From an uncultured Eubacteriales bacterium (GTDB lineage: Bacteria; Bacillota; Clostridia; Oscillospirales; CAG-272), in the NCBI GenBank assembly GCA_900552255.1, contig URZF01000003.1:1-26350 (forward strand): a stretch of DNA of 26,350 nt. The letters are read 5' to 3'. The translations under genes and the position numbers were made by a program. The notes under the pieces were generated by a model, which saw only the letters and a program-made list of their open reading frames with translations, was not told the DNA's origin and did no database searches. Below are positions 16,461 through 24,516 of the stretch, in pieces. Each line of letters begins with the position of its first letter. The first letter of the stretch is position 1.

Positions 16461-16636
16461 ATTGGTTCTCCGAATCATGATAATCTGACGTTAGTTTGCA
16501 CCGCCTGTCGGGTTTTTATGATATCCGTTCGTTTTGGGCATGTTTTTCGCGGGATTTTCTTGAATTTTCTATTGCAATCCGCAGTCAAAGCGATTAGAAT
16601 AAAAGCATATCAGGAATGATTTCGGAGGATTCTGCT

Positions 16637-17545
16637 TTGAAAAACAATATTTTATTCCGCGGGATTTTGCCCGCGCTTGTCAGTCCCGTGACCGATGACG
16701 GCAAGGTGCTTGTCCGAGAGACCGAGCAGCTTGTGAAATGGCAGCTCTCACAAGGGGTGAACGGCTTTTATATCTGCGGCTCCACGGGAGAAGGTCTTTT
16801 GCTGAACCCCAACACGAGAAAGGAGCTGCTTGAGGTGGTCCTTGACGCCGCGGAAGGCAAGGTACCGGTTATTACGCATGTCGGCGCTATCGATCTTCCG
16901 ACGACGCTGGAGCTGGCGCGGCACGCGAGAGAAGCCGGCGCCGCCGCCGTGTCATCCATTCCGCCGATCTATTTCCAATATGGGGAGAAGGAAGTGATTG
17001 AATATTATCAGACGCTTGCCGACACGGCAGAGATCCCTCTTGTCATGTACGGCGTGGGGCTTGCGAATACCAAACTGACGGTGTCGCTTGTCGAGAAGCT
17101 GATGAAGGTTGAGAACATCATCGGCATCAAATGGACTTATCCCGATTATTATTCGATGGGGCTGCTCAAGGATATCGACGGCGGCAATATCAACGTAATT
17201 AACGGTCCGGACGAGATGCTTGTCTGCGGTCTTGCCATCGGCGCCGACGCCGGTATCGGTACAACCTACAATGTGATGCCGGGACTCTTTGTCAAGCTCT
17301 ATGACGCTTACAAAAGCGGACGTGTGGAGGAGGCAAAGCAGCTTCAGCTGGCCATCAATCGCGTGATCACGGTGCTGATCAAATATCAGGCGATCGCCTC
17401 GACCAAGGAGCTGCTCTGCCATATGGGCTTTGCGGTGGGGCAGTGCACCAAGCCTTTGCGCCGTCTCGACGATGCGGAGCGGACAGCTTTCTTTTCCGAG
17501 GTCCAGGGTTTTGTCGATTTTGAACGCCAGGAGATCTTAAAATAA
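16637..17545 (+). CDS. DapA/NanA-family aldolase (class I Schiff-base lyase), substrate uncertain
   Basis: This 302-residue TIM-barrel protein belongs to the dihydrodipicolinate synthase/N-acetylneuraminate lyase family. The GSTGEG motif at 48-53 matches the carboxylate-binding loop, and K165 in IGIKWT is the Schiff-base lysine. The tyrosine expected about 27 residues earlier is Y138, but the usual Y-N-x-P following it is Y-G-V-G here. I prefer the TTG start at 16637, 8 nt after GGAGG; the frame remains open to an ATG at 16616 that lies before that SD site. The GST (not GTT) loop leans toward the NanA side, but no sialic-acid genes are nearby, so I assign only the family. Confidence 0.88.
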   Translation: MKNNILFRGILPALVSPVTDDGKVLVRETEQLVKWQLSQGVNGFYICGSTGEGLLLNPNTRKELLEVVLDAAEGKVPVITHVGAIDLPTTLELARHAREAGAAAVSSIPPIYFQYGEKEVIEYYQTLADTAEIPLVMYGVGLANTKLTVSLVEKLMKVENIIGIKWTYPDYYSMGLLKDIDGGNINVINGPDEMLVCGLAIGADAGIGTTYNVMPGLFVKLYDAYKSGRVEEAKQLQLAINRVITVLIKYQAIASTKELLCHMGFAVGQCTKPLRRLDDAERTAFFSEVQGFVDFERQEILK

Positions 17546-17622
17546 CCGCTTTCCAAGCGTGCGCAACCTCCGGCTGACAGTTTGACAGCCCCGCATGGTG
17601 GAATGCAACCGCCGATCCTGCT

Positions 17623-18114
17623 ATGATAAAACGAAAAGAGGCGGGCTTGTCGCAGGATGCGCTTGCGGAGCAGCTCGGCATATCTCGGCAGGCGGTTTCC
17701 AAATGGGAAACGGGAGAGGCCGATCCGGATATCGTCTATGTGATGCAGATGTGCGAAATTTTCGGCATTTCGTCGTATGTTCTGCTTTTTGGGGAGGAGC
17801 GCAGACCCAAAACAGATGAAGTCTCCAAAAATATACGGGAAAAAAAGCCGACGGAGAAACGCTCATATCCTTTTATTTTGGGAATCCTTCTCTTGGTTTT
17901 GGGGACCAGCGGCATTGCCGTGCTTGGGATTTTATCCGCGCTGCATCTGTGGACGGCGATTGTCGGCCGATATGCTTATGAAGGACTTCTCGGCTTTGTC
18001 ATCGGTACAAAAACGAGCTGGCTGTTGATTATATATATTTTTTGTATAGTCGTCGACGCTGTTTTGAGTGTCATCGCCGTGTTTTGTCCTTGGATATTGG
18101 ATAGGCGAAAATGA
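17623..18114 (+). CDS. Xre-type helix-turn-helix protein with C-terminal membrane segments, short at the N-terminus
   Basis: This 163-residue ORF opens with KRKEAGLSQDALAEQLGI then SRQAVSKWE, a Cro/CI-type DNA-binding domain. Relatives usually have 8-10 more residues before the K-x-A-G-L-S-Q motif (typically LG-x-x-I-x-x-L-R). These are missing here: the upstream in-frame codons to the stop at about 17575 show no such sequence, and no SD site precedes ATG 17623. Hydrophobic segments follow at about 83-108 and 121-157. HTH proteins with membrane tails are common in Clostridia and their signals are unknown. The gene may be 5'-truncated or use an unusual start. It follows the aldolase by 77 nt. 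Confidence 0.65.
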   Translation: MIKRKEAGLSQDALAEQLGISRQAVSKWETGEADPDIVYVMQMCEIFGISSYVLLFGEERRPKTDEVSKNIREKKPTEKRSYPFILGILLLVLGTSGIAVLGILSALHLWTAIVGRYAYEGLLGFVIGTKTSWLLIIYIFCIVVDAVLSVIAVFCPWILDRRK

Positions 18115-18169
18115 TCTGAAATAAAAAATAGGACCTTTCATATATCGTTTTTTACTGGTTTTATATATC

Positions 18170-18211
18170 CGAATACCGGAAGCGCGCAGGATTGCGTGCT
18201 TCCGGTATTCG
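18170..18211. terminator. Hairpin between convergent genes
   Basis: A 14-bp perfect inverted repeat (18170-18183 with 18198-18211, 14-nt loop with a further GC pairing) lies between two convergent genes. It lacks a clean T run, so termination strength is uncertain. Confidence 0.55.
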
Positions 18212-18245
18212 CTTTGCTAAGTATGAATGGATTTCCATATGACCG

Positions 18246-19118
18246 CTATTGACTTGTTTTTTTACTCGACCGTATGAGCAATACCACGGCGATGCAGAGG
18301 CAGGACAGGCATACCGCGCCGCCGAAAACGGAATTCATCAGAAAGCGCAGGGCGTCATCGTCTCCGAAAGAGGAGAACATCGCCGTTTGCAGGGCGAACA
18401 TCGCCATCAGTGCGACGGATAGGTTCAGCGCTCCGACGGCGGAGAAAAGAAGATGTTCGGAACGGCGGTTTTTCACGTATTGGAAAATCACGACGATCAG
18501 ACGGTAGAACGTATAGGCGGCGGAGATATAGATCAAGGTGCCGGGATAGCGAAAGCCTTCATTTTTTAGAATCATTTGCATAGCCATGGCGGCGATGGCT
18601 ATGTCGAGTATGAGCAGCAGCCAGCCGCAGGTGCGGCATCCGATGCGTTCTCTTTGCGCTTTTTCCTTTTCATCCGAAAGCGCGAGCATCTGTTTTCTGC
18701 TTTTTAGCACGTAAAACCGAATGATACTGAGCATGAGATAATAGACCGCAACAGCGCCGAACCACAGGGAGCGATAGTATACGCCTGTGGCAAATTTAAA
18801 GACGGCATACGCAAGATTGATGCCAAGCCCCGTATAGAGTCCGACCTGCATACGGAATTCCACGTCTGTTTTGTAGCGCCGGAAAATGTTGACACGCAGC
18901 AAGGCTGCATAGATTTTTTTTGCGACACGAGGGGCTGCAAAGCATAGGACGACAAGCGTATAGGCGGAGAGCAGATAGGAAAAATATCGGATCCCCTCGT
19001 TCGGCGCTTCTCGTGTGAAGGTATAAATCAAAAGAGCTGTCGAACAGATTATCAGAAGAATGAGCACGGCCGGGCTTGGGTCACGCAGCTTTAAGAGCAG
19101 CTTTTGGATCCGTTTCAT
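18246..19118 (-). CDS. Eight-helix membrane protein of unknown function
   Basis: This 290-residue protein has about eight hydrophobic segments (roughly 15-34, 42-62, 93-113, 117-137, 164-183, 194-213, 225-246 and 260-282) separated by short basic loops. A cytoplasmic charged stretch lies at 139-160, followed by a C-x-x-C pair (161-164) just before the fifth helix. I recall similar uncharacterised proteins in Clostridia but cannot name a family. AAGGAGAAAACC provides a good SD site. It stands between terminators, so it is probably monocistronic. Confidence 0.8.
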   Translation of the reverse strand: MKRIQKLLLKLRDPSPAVLILLIICSTALLIYTFTREAPNEGIRYFSYLLSAYTLVVLCFAAPRVAKKIYAALLRVNIFRRYKTDVEFRMQVGLYTGLGINLAYAVFKFATGVYYRSLWFGAVAVYYLMLSIIRFYVLKSRKQMLALSDEKEKAQRERIGCRTCGWLLLILDIAIAAMAMQMILKNEGFRYPGTLIYISAAYTFYRLIVVIFQYVKNRRSEHLLFSAVGALNLSVALMAMFALQTAMFSSFGDDDALRFLMNSVFGGAVCLSCLCIAVVLLIRSSKKTSQ

Positions 19119-19179
19119 CGGTTTTCTCCTTGATTTTCTGTGTTTTTTTGATGCAGATCCGGTGTGAAAACGGATCGAT

Positions 19180-19210
19180 AAACGGGGCCGTTTGAAAAAC
19201 GGCCCCGTTT
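19180..19210. terminator. Hairpin downstream of nifJ
   Basis: A 13-bp GC-rich perfect inverted repeat (19180-19192 with 19198-19210, 5-nt loop) begins 14 nt beyond the nifJ stop. Its arms end in AAA/TTT, and it probably ends the nifJ transcript. Confidence 0.75.
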
Positions 19211-19223
19211 GTTTTCCGTCATA

Positions 19224-22200
19224 TTATTTGTCTGCGTAAAGCTCGCCGAGCTTCAAAAGTCTCTCGTATTTTGCCTTTGCCTGTTTCTCGGCCTCTGCGA
19301 AGAGGGCTTCGGCGCGGTCCGGGAAGGACTGAACCAGACGGCTGTAACGGGTCTCGCTCTTGATAAAGTCGATATAGCTTGCCGTAGGCGCCTTGCTGTC
19401 GATGGTCAGCGGATTTGCACCGGCTTCTCTCAGCGCCGGATTGTAACGGAACATCTGCCAGTAGCCAGCCTCAACGGCACGCTTCATTTCCGCCTGACAG
19501 TTGCCCATTCCGCCCTTGACGCCGTGCATCTCGCAGGGGGCATAGCCGATGACGATGGACGGACCGTGATAAGCTTCCGCTTCCGCAAGCGCTTTGATGG
19601 TCTGATTCATGTCGGCGCCCATAGCGATCTGCGCAACATAAACATAGCCATAGGACATTGCGATGTTGGCGAGGTCTTTCTTCTTGGTGGCCTTGCCGGC
19701 TGCCGCGAACTGCGCGACCTGACCGATTTGAGAGGCCTTGGAGGCCTGACCGCCGGTGTTGGAGTAAACCTCGGTATCGAATACCATGATGTTGACATCC
19801 TCGCCGGAGGCGATCACGTGGTCGAGACCGCCGAAGCCGATGTCGTATGCCCAGCCGTCTCCGCCGAAGATCCAAACGGACTTCTTGGAGAGGTAATCCT
19901 TCTCCGCGAGGATTTCAGCAGCGAGCGTGCATGCCTCACAGTCGCAGTTTTTGCCCGCAGCCTTCAAATCTTTCATATGCGTGAGCATTTCCGCACTCTT
20001 GTCGCCGAATACCTGTTTGCCGGCATCTGTGGAAAGGAACGCGATTCCTTCGTCCGCAGTGAGGATTCCATCTTCCAAAGCGGCGATGAGCTTCTTGGAA
20101 GCTTCCGTATTCGTCTTGCCGTCGTTGTAGCTGTCAAGCCATTCTTTACCTGCGGTTTTGATCTCGTCGGCGGCATATTCGATAGCGATCAGCGCTTCCA
20201 CTTTGGATTTCAGCTTCTCGCGGATGGTCTTCTGACCGAGCGCCATGCCGAGTCCGTGCTCCGCGTTGTCCTCAAAGAGGGAATTTGCCCATGCCGGACC
20301 GCAGCCGCTCTCATTGTTCACCGTGTAAGGCGTGGAGGGCGCGGAACCGCCCCAAATGGAGGAGCAGCCTGTCGCATTGGAGATATACATTCTCTCGCCG
20401 AAGAGCTGCGTGATCAGTCTCGCATAGGAGGTCTCGGCACATCCCGCACAGGAACCGGAGAACTCGAGCAGCGGTTGATTGAACTGCGAGCCCTTGACGG
20501 AGGTATCCGCAAACGGCGTCGCCTTCTTCGTCACATGTGCGACCGCATAATCGAACGCGGCCTGCTGGTCGGCTTGGCTTTCCTGAGAAACCATTTCAAG
20601 CGCTCTCTTTTCGGGCTTGGTCGGGCAGACGTTGACGCAGAGTCCGCAGCCCATACAATCGAGCGGAGAGATCGCGATGGTGAATTTGTAATCCTCGCAG
20701 CCCTTGCCGATCATCTTCGCGGTGAACTTCGTGGAGGCGGGCGCATTTGCGGCCTCCTCGGCGCTCATTGCAAACGGACGGATGGTAGCGTGCGGGCAGA
20801 CATAGGAACACTGGTTGCACTGGATGCAGTTTTCCGGATGCCATACGGGGACGTCCACGGCGACGCCGCGCTTCTCATAGGCCGCGGCGCCCTGCGGGAA
20901 CTGACCGTCGGGCATATCGCGGAAAGCGGAAACGGGGAGGGAATCGCCCTGCATTTTTGCGACCGGGAATACGATTTCATTGACGAATTTGACAAGCTCC
21001 GGTCTTGTGCCTTCCGCTTTTGCCTCCGCTTTGTCGGAGACGGCGGTTTTCCAGGATTCGGGAACGTCGATCTTGACGATGGCATCCACACCGGCGTCGA
21101 TGGCCTTGTAATTCATCTCAACGACGGCTTCGCCCTTCTTGAGATAGGATTTCTTCGCCATGTATTTCATATAATCGACGGCTTCCGCAATCGGCATGAT
21201 GTTGGCAAGCGCAAAAAATGCGGATTGGAGAATCGTATTGGTTCTCTTGCCCATGCCGATCTCACGCGCCTTGTCGATGGCGTTGACGGTGTAGAACTTG
21301 ATGTCGTTGTTCGCAATATAATTCTTGACCTCGGCGGGCAGATGATGGTCGAGCTCCTCGGGCGTCCACTGGCAGTTGAGAAGGAACGTGCCGCCCGGCT
21401 TTACGTCGTTGACGATCTTATAGCCTTTGAGCATATAGGACGGGTTGTGACAGGCCACAAAGTCCGCTTTGGTGATATAATAGGTGGATTTGATCGGGCT
21501 GTCGCCGAAGCGCAGGTGCGAAATCGTGATACCACCGGTTTTCTTCGAGTCATATTGGAAATATGCCTGGATGAATTTGTCGGTGTGGTCGCCGATGATC
21601 TTGATGGAGTTCTTGTTCGCACCGACCGTGCCGTCTCCGCCGAGTCCCCAGAATTTGCAGGAGATCGTGCCCTTTGCCGCGGTGTCGGGAACGGGCTTCT
21701 CTTCGAGAGAATGGCCGGTCACGTCATCGACGATGCCGATGGTGAAGCTGTTCTTCGGCGCATCCTTTGCGAGGTTTTCATAAACCGCAAAAATGGACGC
21801 GGGCGTGGTATCCTTGGAGCCGAGACCGTAACGGCCGCCTACGATCTTCGCCGCTACGCCGCTCTGCGCGAGGGAGGTGACGACGTCGAGATAGAGCGGC
21901 TCGCCGAGCGCGCCGGGCTCCTTGGTTCTGTCGAGAACCGCGATCTTTTTAACGGTTTTCGGAAGCGCCTCGATGAGCTTTTCCGCGACAAACGGGCGAT
22001 AAAGACGGACTTTGACAAGGCCGACCTTCTCGCCTTTTGCATTCAGATAATCGATGACCTCCTCGACGGTGTCGCAGACGGAGCCCATCGCGATGATCAC
22101 ACGGTCGGCGTCCGGCGCGCCGTAATAGTTGAAGAGCTTGTAATCCGTGCCGATCTTCTCGTTGACCTTGTTCATATATTCCTCCACGATGCCGGGAATG

Positions 22201-22913
22201 GCGTCGTAGTACGGATTACATGCTTCTCTGTGCTGGAAGAAGATGTCGCCGTTTTCAGCGGAGCCGCGGAGTGCGGGGTGATTCGGATTGAGCGCGTGCG
22301 CACGGAACGCGGAAAGAGCGTCCTTATCGATCATGGAGGCGAGATCCTCATAGTCCCAAACCTCGATCTTCTGAATTTCATGGGAAGTACGGAAGCCGTC
22401 GAAGAAGTTGAGGAACGGCACTCTGCCCTTGATGGTGGAAAGATGCGCGACCGCGCCGAGATCCATGATCTCCTGCGGATTGGATTCCGCGAGCATTGCG
22501 AAGCCGGTCTGGCGGCATGCGTAAACGTCGGAATGATCGCCGAAGATATTCAGCGCGTGAGAAGCGACGCAGCGTGCAGATACGTGGATGACGCAGGGAA
22601 GCAGCTCGCCTGCGATTTTGTACATGTTCGGGATCATGAGCAGAAGCCCCTGAGATGCCGTGTAGGTCGTCGTGAGGGCGCCTGCCGCGAGAGAGCCGTG
22701 CACGGCGCCTGCCGCGCCTGCTTCGGACTGCATCTCCATGACTTTGACACGTTCCCCGAAAATGTTCTTGAGTCCGGTTGCAGACCAAGAGTCCGTCATT
22801 TCAGCCATCGGGCTGGACGGGGTGATGGGGTAGATGGCGGCAACTTCCGTAAACGCATACGATACATGCGCCGCGGCGGTATTGCCGTCCATGGAAATCT
22901 TTTTTCTTGCCAT
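19224..22913 (-). CDS. nifJ: Pyruvate:ferredoxin (flavodoxin) oxidoreductase
   Basis: This 1229-residue single-chain enzyme converts pyruvate and CoA to acetyl-CoA and CO2 while reducing ferredoxin, the central energy step in strict anaerobes. YPITPSSPMAE at 28-38 is the pyruvate/TPP-domain signature. Two ferredoxin-type 4Fe-4S motifs lie at C696/C699/C702/C706 and C753/C756/C759/C763. The proximal cluster uses C822, C825 and C850. The TPP-binding GDGWAYD starts near 1018, with YSNTGGQ about 40 residues later. All key residues are present. It is some 40-60 residues longer than the usual ~1,175, apparently between the proximal cluster and the TPP motif (about 900-1000). GGAGG is the SD site, and the gene is monocistronic. 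Confidence 0.97.
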   Translation of the reverse strand: MARKKISMDGNTAAAHVSYAFTEVAAIYPITPSSPMAEMTDSWSATGLKNIFGERVKVMEMQSEAGAAGAVHGSLAAGALTTTYTASQGLLLMIPNMYKIAGELLPCVIHVSARCVASHALNIFGDHSDVYACRQTGFAMLAESNPQEIMDLGAVAHLSTIKGRVPFLNFFDGFRTSHEIQKIEVWDYEDLASMIDKDALSAFRAHALNPNHPALRGSAENGDIFFQHREACNPYYDAIPGIVEEYMNKVNEKIGTDYKLFNYYGAPDADRVIIAMGSVCDTVEEVIDYLNAKGEKVGLVKVRLYRPFVAEKLIEALPKTVKKIAVLDRTKEPGALGEPLYLDVVTSLAQSGVAAKIVGGRYGLGSKDTTPASIFAVYENLAKDAPKNSFTIGIVDDVTGHSLEEKPVPDTAAKGTISCKFWGLGGDGTVGANKNSIKIIGDHTDKFIQAYFQYDSKKTGGITISHLRFGDSPIKSTYYITKADFVACHNPSYMLKGYKIVNDVKPGGTFLLNCQWTPEELDHHLPAEVKNYIANNDIKFYTVNAIDKAREIGMGKRTNTILQSAFFALANIMPIAEAVDYMKYMAKKSYLKKGEAVVEMNYKAIDAGVDAIVKIDVPESWKTAVSDKAEAKAEGTRPELVKFVNEIVFPVAKMQGDSLPVSAFRDMPDGQFPQGAAAYEKRGVAVDVPVWHPENCIQCNQCSYVCPHATIRPFAMSAEEAANAPASTKFTAKMIGKGCEDYKFTIAISPLDCMGCGLCVNVCPTKPEKRALEMVSQESQADQQAAFDYAVAHVTKKATPFADTSVKGSQFNQPLLEFSGSCAGCAETSYARLITQLFGERMYISNATGCSSIWGGSAPSTPYTVNNESGCGPAWANSLFEDNAEHGLGMALGQKTIREKLKSKVEALIAIEYAADEIKTAGKEWLDSYNDGKTNTEASKKLIAALEDGILTADEGIAFLSTDAGKQVFGDKSAEMLTHMKDLKAAGKNCDCEACTLAAEILAEKDYLSKKSVWIFGGDGWAYDIGFGGLDHVIASGEDVNIMVFDTEVYSNTGGQASKASQIGQVAQFAAAGKATKKKDLANIAMSYGYVYVAQIAMGADMNQTIKALAEAEAYHGPSIVIGYAPCEMHGVKGGMGNCQAEMKRAVEAGYWQMFRYNPALREAGANPLTIDSKAPTASYIDFIKSETRYSRLVQSFPDRAEALFAEAEKQAKAKYERLLKLGELYADK

Positions 22914-22948
22914 GTCTTTTTATCCTCCGATACTATAAGTCTCCACAT

Positions 22949-22977
22949 ATGATAGCACAAAATTAAAAAAAAGTAAA
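22949..22977 (-). promoter_or_regulatory. Promoter of nifJ
   Basis: On the minus strand TTTACT (22977-22972) and TATCAT (22954-22949) are separated by 17 nt, some 36 nt before the start codon. The surrounding DNA is very A/T-rich. Confidence 0.5.
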
Positions 22978-23092
22978 GACATATCGGCGGAAAAAAAGAA
23001 AATTTAGAAGAATATCCGATTGTTTTTTACGATAGGAAAAACAACCGTGAAATTTTTGATATTTTCAAAATCGAGTGAAAGAAAAGAGGTCA

Positions 23093-23121
23093 TTGACAGT
23101 CTGTGCTTTTTCCTATATAAT
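23093..23121 (+). promoter_or_regulatory. Perfect-consensus sigma-A promoter with no coding gene downstream
   Basis: TTGACA at 23093-23098, a 17-nt spacer and TATAAT at 23116-23121 match the consensus at all 12 positions. Upstream is an A/T-rich stretch containing TTTTGA-N5-TCAAAA (23056-23072 region). It points right into the 3' end of the rplK-rplA operon, which runs the other way. Confidence 0.85.
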
Positions 23122-23127
23122 AAATTC

Positions 23128-23222
23128 GTAATATATTTTTGACGGCATGAAAGCGCGGTGCAAGGCTTGATTTATGGGGAACGATAAAGATCAAAACCAC
23201 CGGCTTGACCGGTGGTTTTTGG
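23128..23222 (+). ncRNA. Candidate small RNA, about 95 nt
   Basis: A transcript from the perfect promoter at 23093-23121 would begin near 23128 and end at the hairpin 23193-23219 with its T tail, giving about 95 nt. The only ORFs inside are a 7-codon ORF (23148-23171) and a 30-codon ORF that runs through the terminators (23174-23266). Neither has a convincing SD site, and the latter mostly translates terminator stems. I do not recognise SRP RNA, 6S RNA, tmRNA, RNase P or a known riboswitch. It is a candidate regulatory RNA, unless the transcript is an unused leader or antisense to rplA read-through. Confidence 0.4.
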
Positions 23223-23258
23223 GCTACAACAGAAAAGCAGTACCTGCGTACTGCTTTT
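23193..23258. terminator. Two tandem bidirectional terminators
   Basis: The first is AAAACCACCGG (23193-23203) with CCGGTGGTTTT (23209-23219), loop CTTGA. The second is AAAAGCAGTAC (23233-23243) with GTACTGCTTTT (23248-23258), loop CTGC, then more T residues. Both are perfect 11-bp stems with A/T tracts on both sides. They can end the rplK-rplA transcript from the right and the orphan transcript from the left. Confidence 0.88.
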
Positions 23259-23276
23259 TTTACTAATATAACCCGC

Positions 23277-23972
23277 TTAGCTCCCGAGCTTTGCGGCGTT
23301 GATCTTGATGCCGGGGCCCATCGTGGAAGCGACGACACAGCTCTTGATATACTGCCCCTTTGCAGCGGCCGGTTTTGCTTTGATGACCGCGCCCATCAGC
23401 GTGTTGAAGTTGTCGGAAAGCTTTTCCGTCCCGAAAGAGGCTTTGCCGATCGGGCAGTGAATGATGTTGGTTTTGTCGAGACGGTACTCGATCTTACCGG
23501 CTTTGGCTTCGTTTACGGCTTTGGCTACGTCCATTGTGACGGTGCCGGCCTTCGGGTTCGGCATGAGCCCTTTCGGACCGAGAACCTTGCCGAGACGGCC
23601 GATGACGCCCATCATATCGGGCGTCGCGATGACGACGTCGAAATCGAACCAGTTTTCCTGCGTGATCTTTGCAACCATATCCTCGGCCCCGACATAGTCG
23701 GCGCCTGCGGCGACGGCGGCATCGGCCTTGTCGCCCTTGGCGAATACGAGCGTTCTTACGGTTTTGCCGGTTCCGTGGGGGAGCACGACGGCGCCGCGGA
23801 CCTGCTGGTCGGCATGACGGCTGTCAACGCCGAGTCTGATATGAAGCTCGATGGTTTCGTCGAATTTCGCTTTGGATGTCTGGCAGACAAGGTCGATCGC
23901 CTCGCCCGCATCATAAAGCTTTGTTTTGTCGATCAGCTTTGCGCTGTCCTGATATTTCTTACCTTTAAACAT
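23277..23972 (-). CDS. rplA: 50S ribosomal protein L1
   Basis: This 231-residue protein forms the L1 stalk of the large subunit near the E site and, in known cases, represses its own operon by binding its mRNA. The start [15 protein letters not shown], the central [30 protein letters not shown] region (within about 110-145) and the [11 protein letters not shown] stretch are textbook L1. It follows rplK by 18 nt with GGAGGAG as the SD site. The operon ends here in two terminators: rplJ and rplL, which often follow, are not present in the window. Confidence 0.97.
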   Translation of the reverse strand: MFKGKKYQDSAKLIDKTKLYDAGEAIDLVCQTSKAKFDETIELHIRLGVDSRHADQQVRGAVVLPHGTGKTVRTLVFAKGDKADAAVAAGADYVGAEDMVAKITQENWFDFDVVIATPDMMGVIGRLGKVLGPKGLMPNPKAGTVTMDVAKAVNEAKAGKIEYRLDKTNIIHCPIGKASFGTEKLSDNFNTLMGAVIKAKPAAAKGQYIKSCVVASTMGPGIKINAAKLGS

Positions 23973-23990
23973 TTCTGTTACTCCTCCTCA

Positions 23991-24416
23991 TCAGTCTGTG
24001 ACCGTGACGCCCATGCTGCGCGCGGTGCCTGCCACCATGCTCATAGCAGCTTCCAAAGAAGCGGCGTTGAGGTCGGGCATCTTGGTTTCGGCGATTTTCT
24101 TCACCTGCTCTTTGGTGATGGAAGCAACCTTCGTTTTGTTGGGAGTGCCGGAGGCCGTCTCGATGCCGCATGCCTTTTTGATCAGAACGGCCGCGGGCGG
24201 CGTTTTTGTGATGAAAGAGAACGAACGATCCGCGAAAACGGTGATGACAACAGGGATAATGAGTCCCATGTCGTTCTTTGTGCGCTCATTGAATTCCTTT
24301 GTGAAGGCAGCGATGTTGACACCGTGCTGACCGAGCGCCGGACCGACCGGCGGCTGGGGTGTCGCTTTTCCTGCCGGAAGCTGCAATTTGATGTATGCTA
24401 CGATTTTCTTTGCCAT
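23991..24416 (-). CDS. rplK: 50S ribosomal protein L11
   Basis: This 141-residue protein binds the GTPase-associated region of 23S rRNA and contacts elongation factors. The N-terminal [19 protein letters not shown] (14-32 region) is the invariant L11 signature, and [14 protein letters not shown] and the C-terminal [10 protein letters not shown] are also typical. CGGAGG is the SD site. It lies between nusG and rplA, the usual order, and the upstream leader carries a probable L1 repressor site. Confidence 0.97.
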   Translation of the reverse strand: MAKKIVAYIKLQLPAGKATPQPPVGPALGQHGVNIAAFTKEFNERTKNDMGLIIPVVITVFADRSFSFITKTPPAAVLIKKACGIETASGTPNKTKVASITKEQVKKIAETKMPDLNAASLEAAMSMVAGTARSMGVTVTD

Positions 24417-24431
24417 GATTTACACCTCCGA

Positions 24432-24499
24432 ATGTGGTATTTGCCGAGAAAATTGAAAGATTTTAATCACTCCCACAAGTTTTGTTCTCCTCTTGCGGG
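24432..24499 (-). promoter_or_regulatory. Probable ribosomal protein L1 autoregulatory leader of rplK-rplA
   Basis: In the 100-nt nusG-rplK spacer, the minus-strand RNA contains TGTGGGAG (about 24477-24470) which can pair with TACCACAT (24439-24432) to form a GTGG/CCAC stem with an asymmetric GAG bulge, capped by an AAAAT-N6-ATTTT hairpin. This resembles the L1-binding site before rplK in other Bacillota, as I remember it. An alternative hairpin, CCCGCAAG (24499-24492) with CTTGTGGG (24479-24472), would compete for the same GTGGG segment. Confidence 0.5.
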
Positions 24500-24516
24500 G
24501 AACGATGAAATAAAAC

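Noticed and set aside
19209..22952. A 1247-codon open frame on the plus strand, fully antisense to nifJ
   Set aside because: The nifJ protein on the other strand is unmistakable with all cofactor motifs. The antisense frame stays open because of the codon bias of nifJ; its translation has no recognisable domain and no SD site at its start.
23174..23266. A 30-codon ORF in the orphan transcription unit
   Set aside because: Most of it translates the two terminator stems, and there is no SD site before its ATG. Such ORFs arise by chance over terminators.
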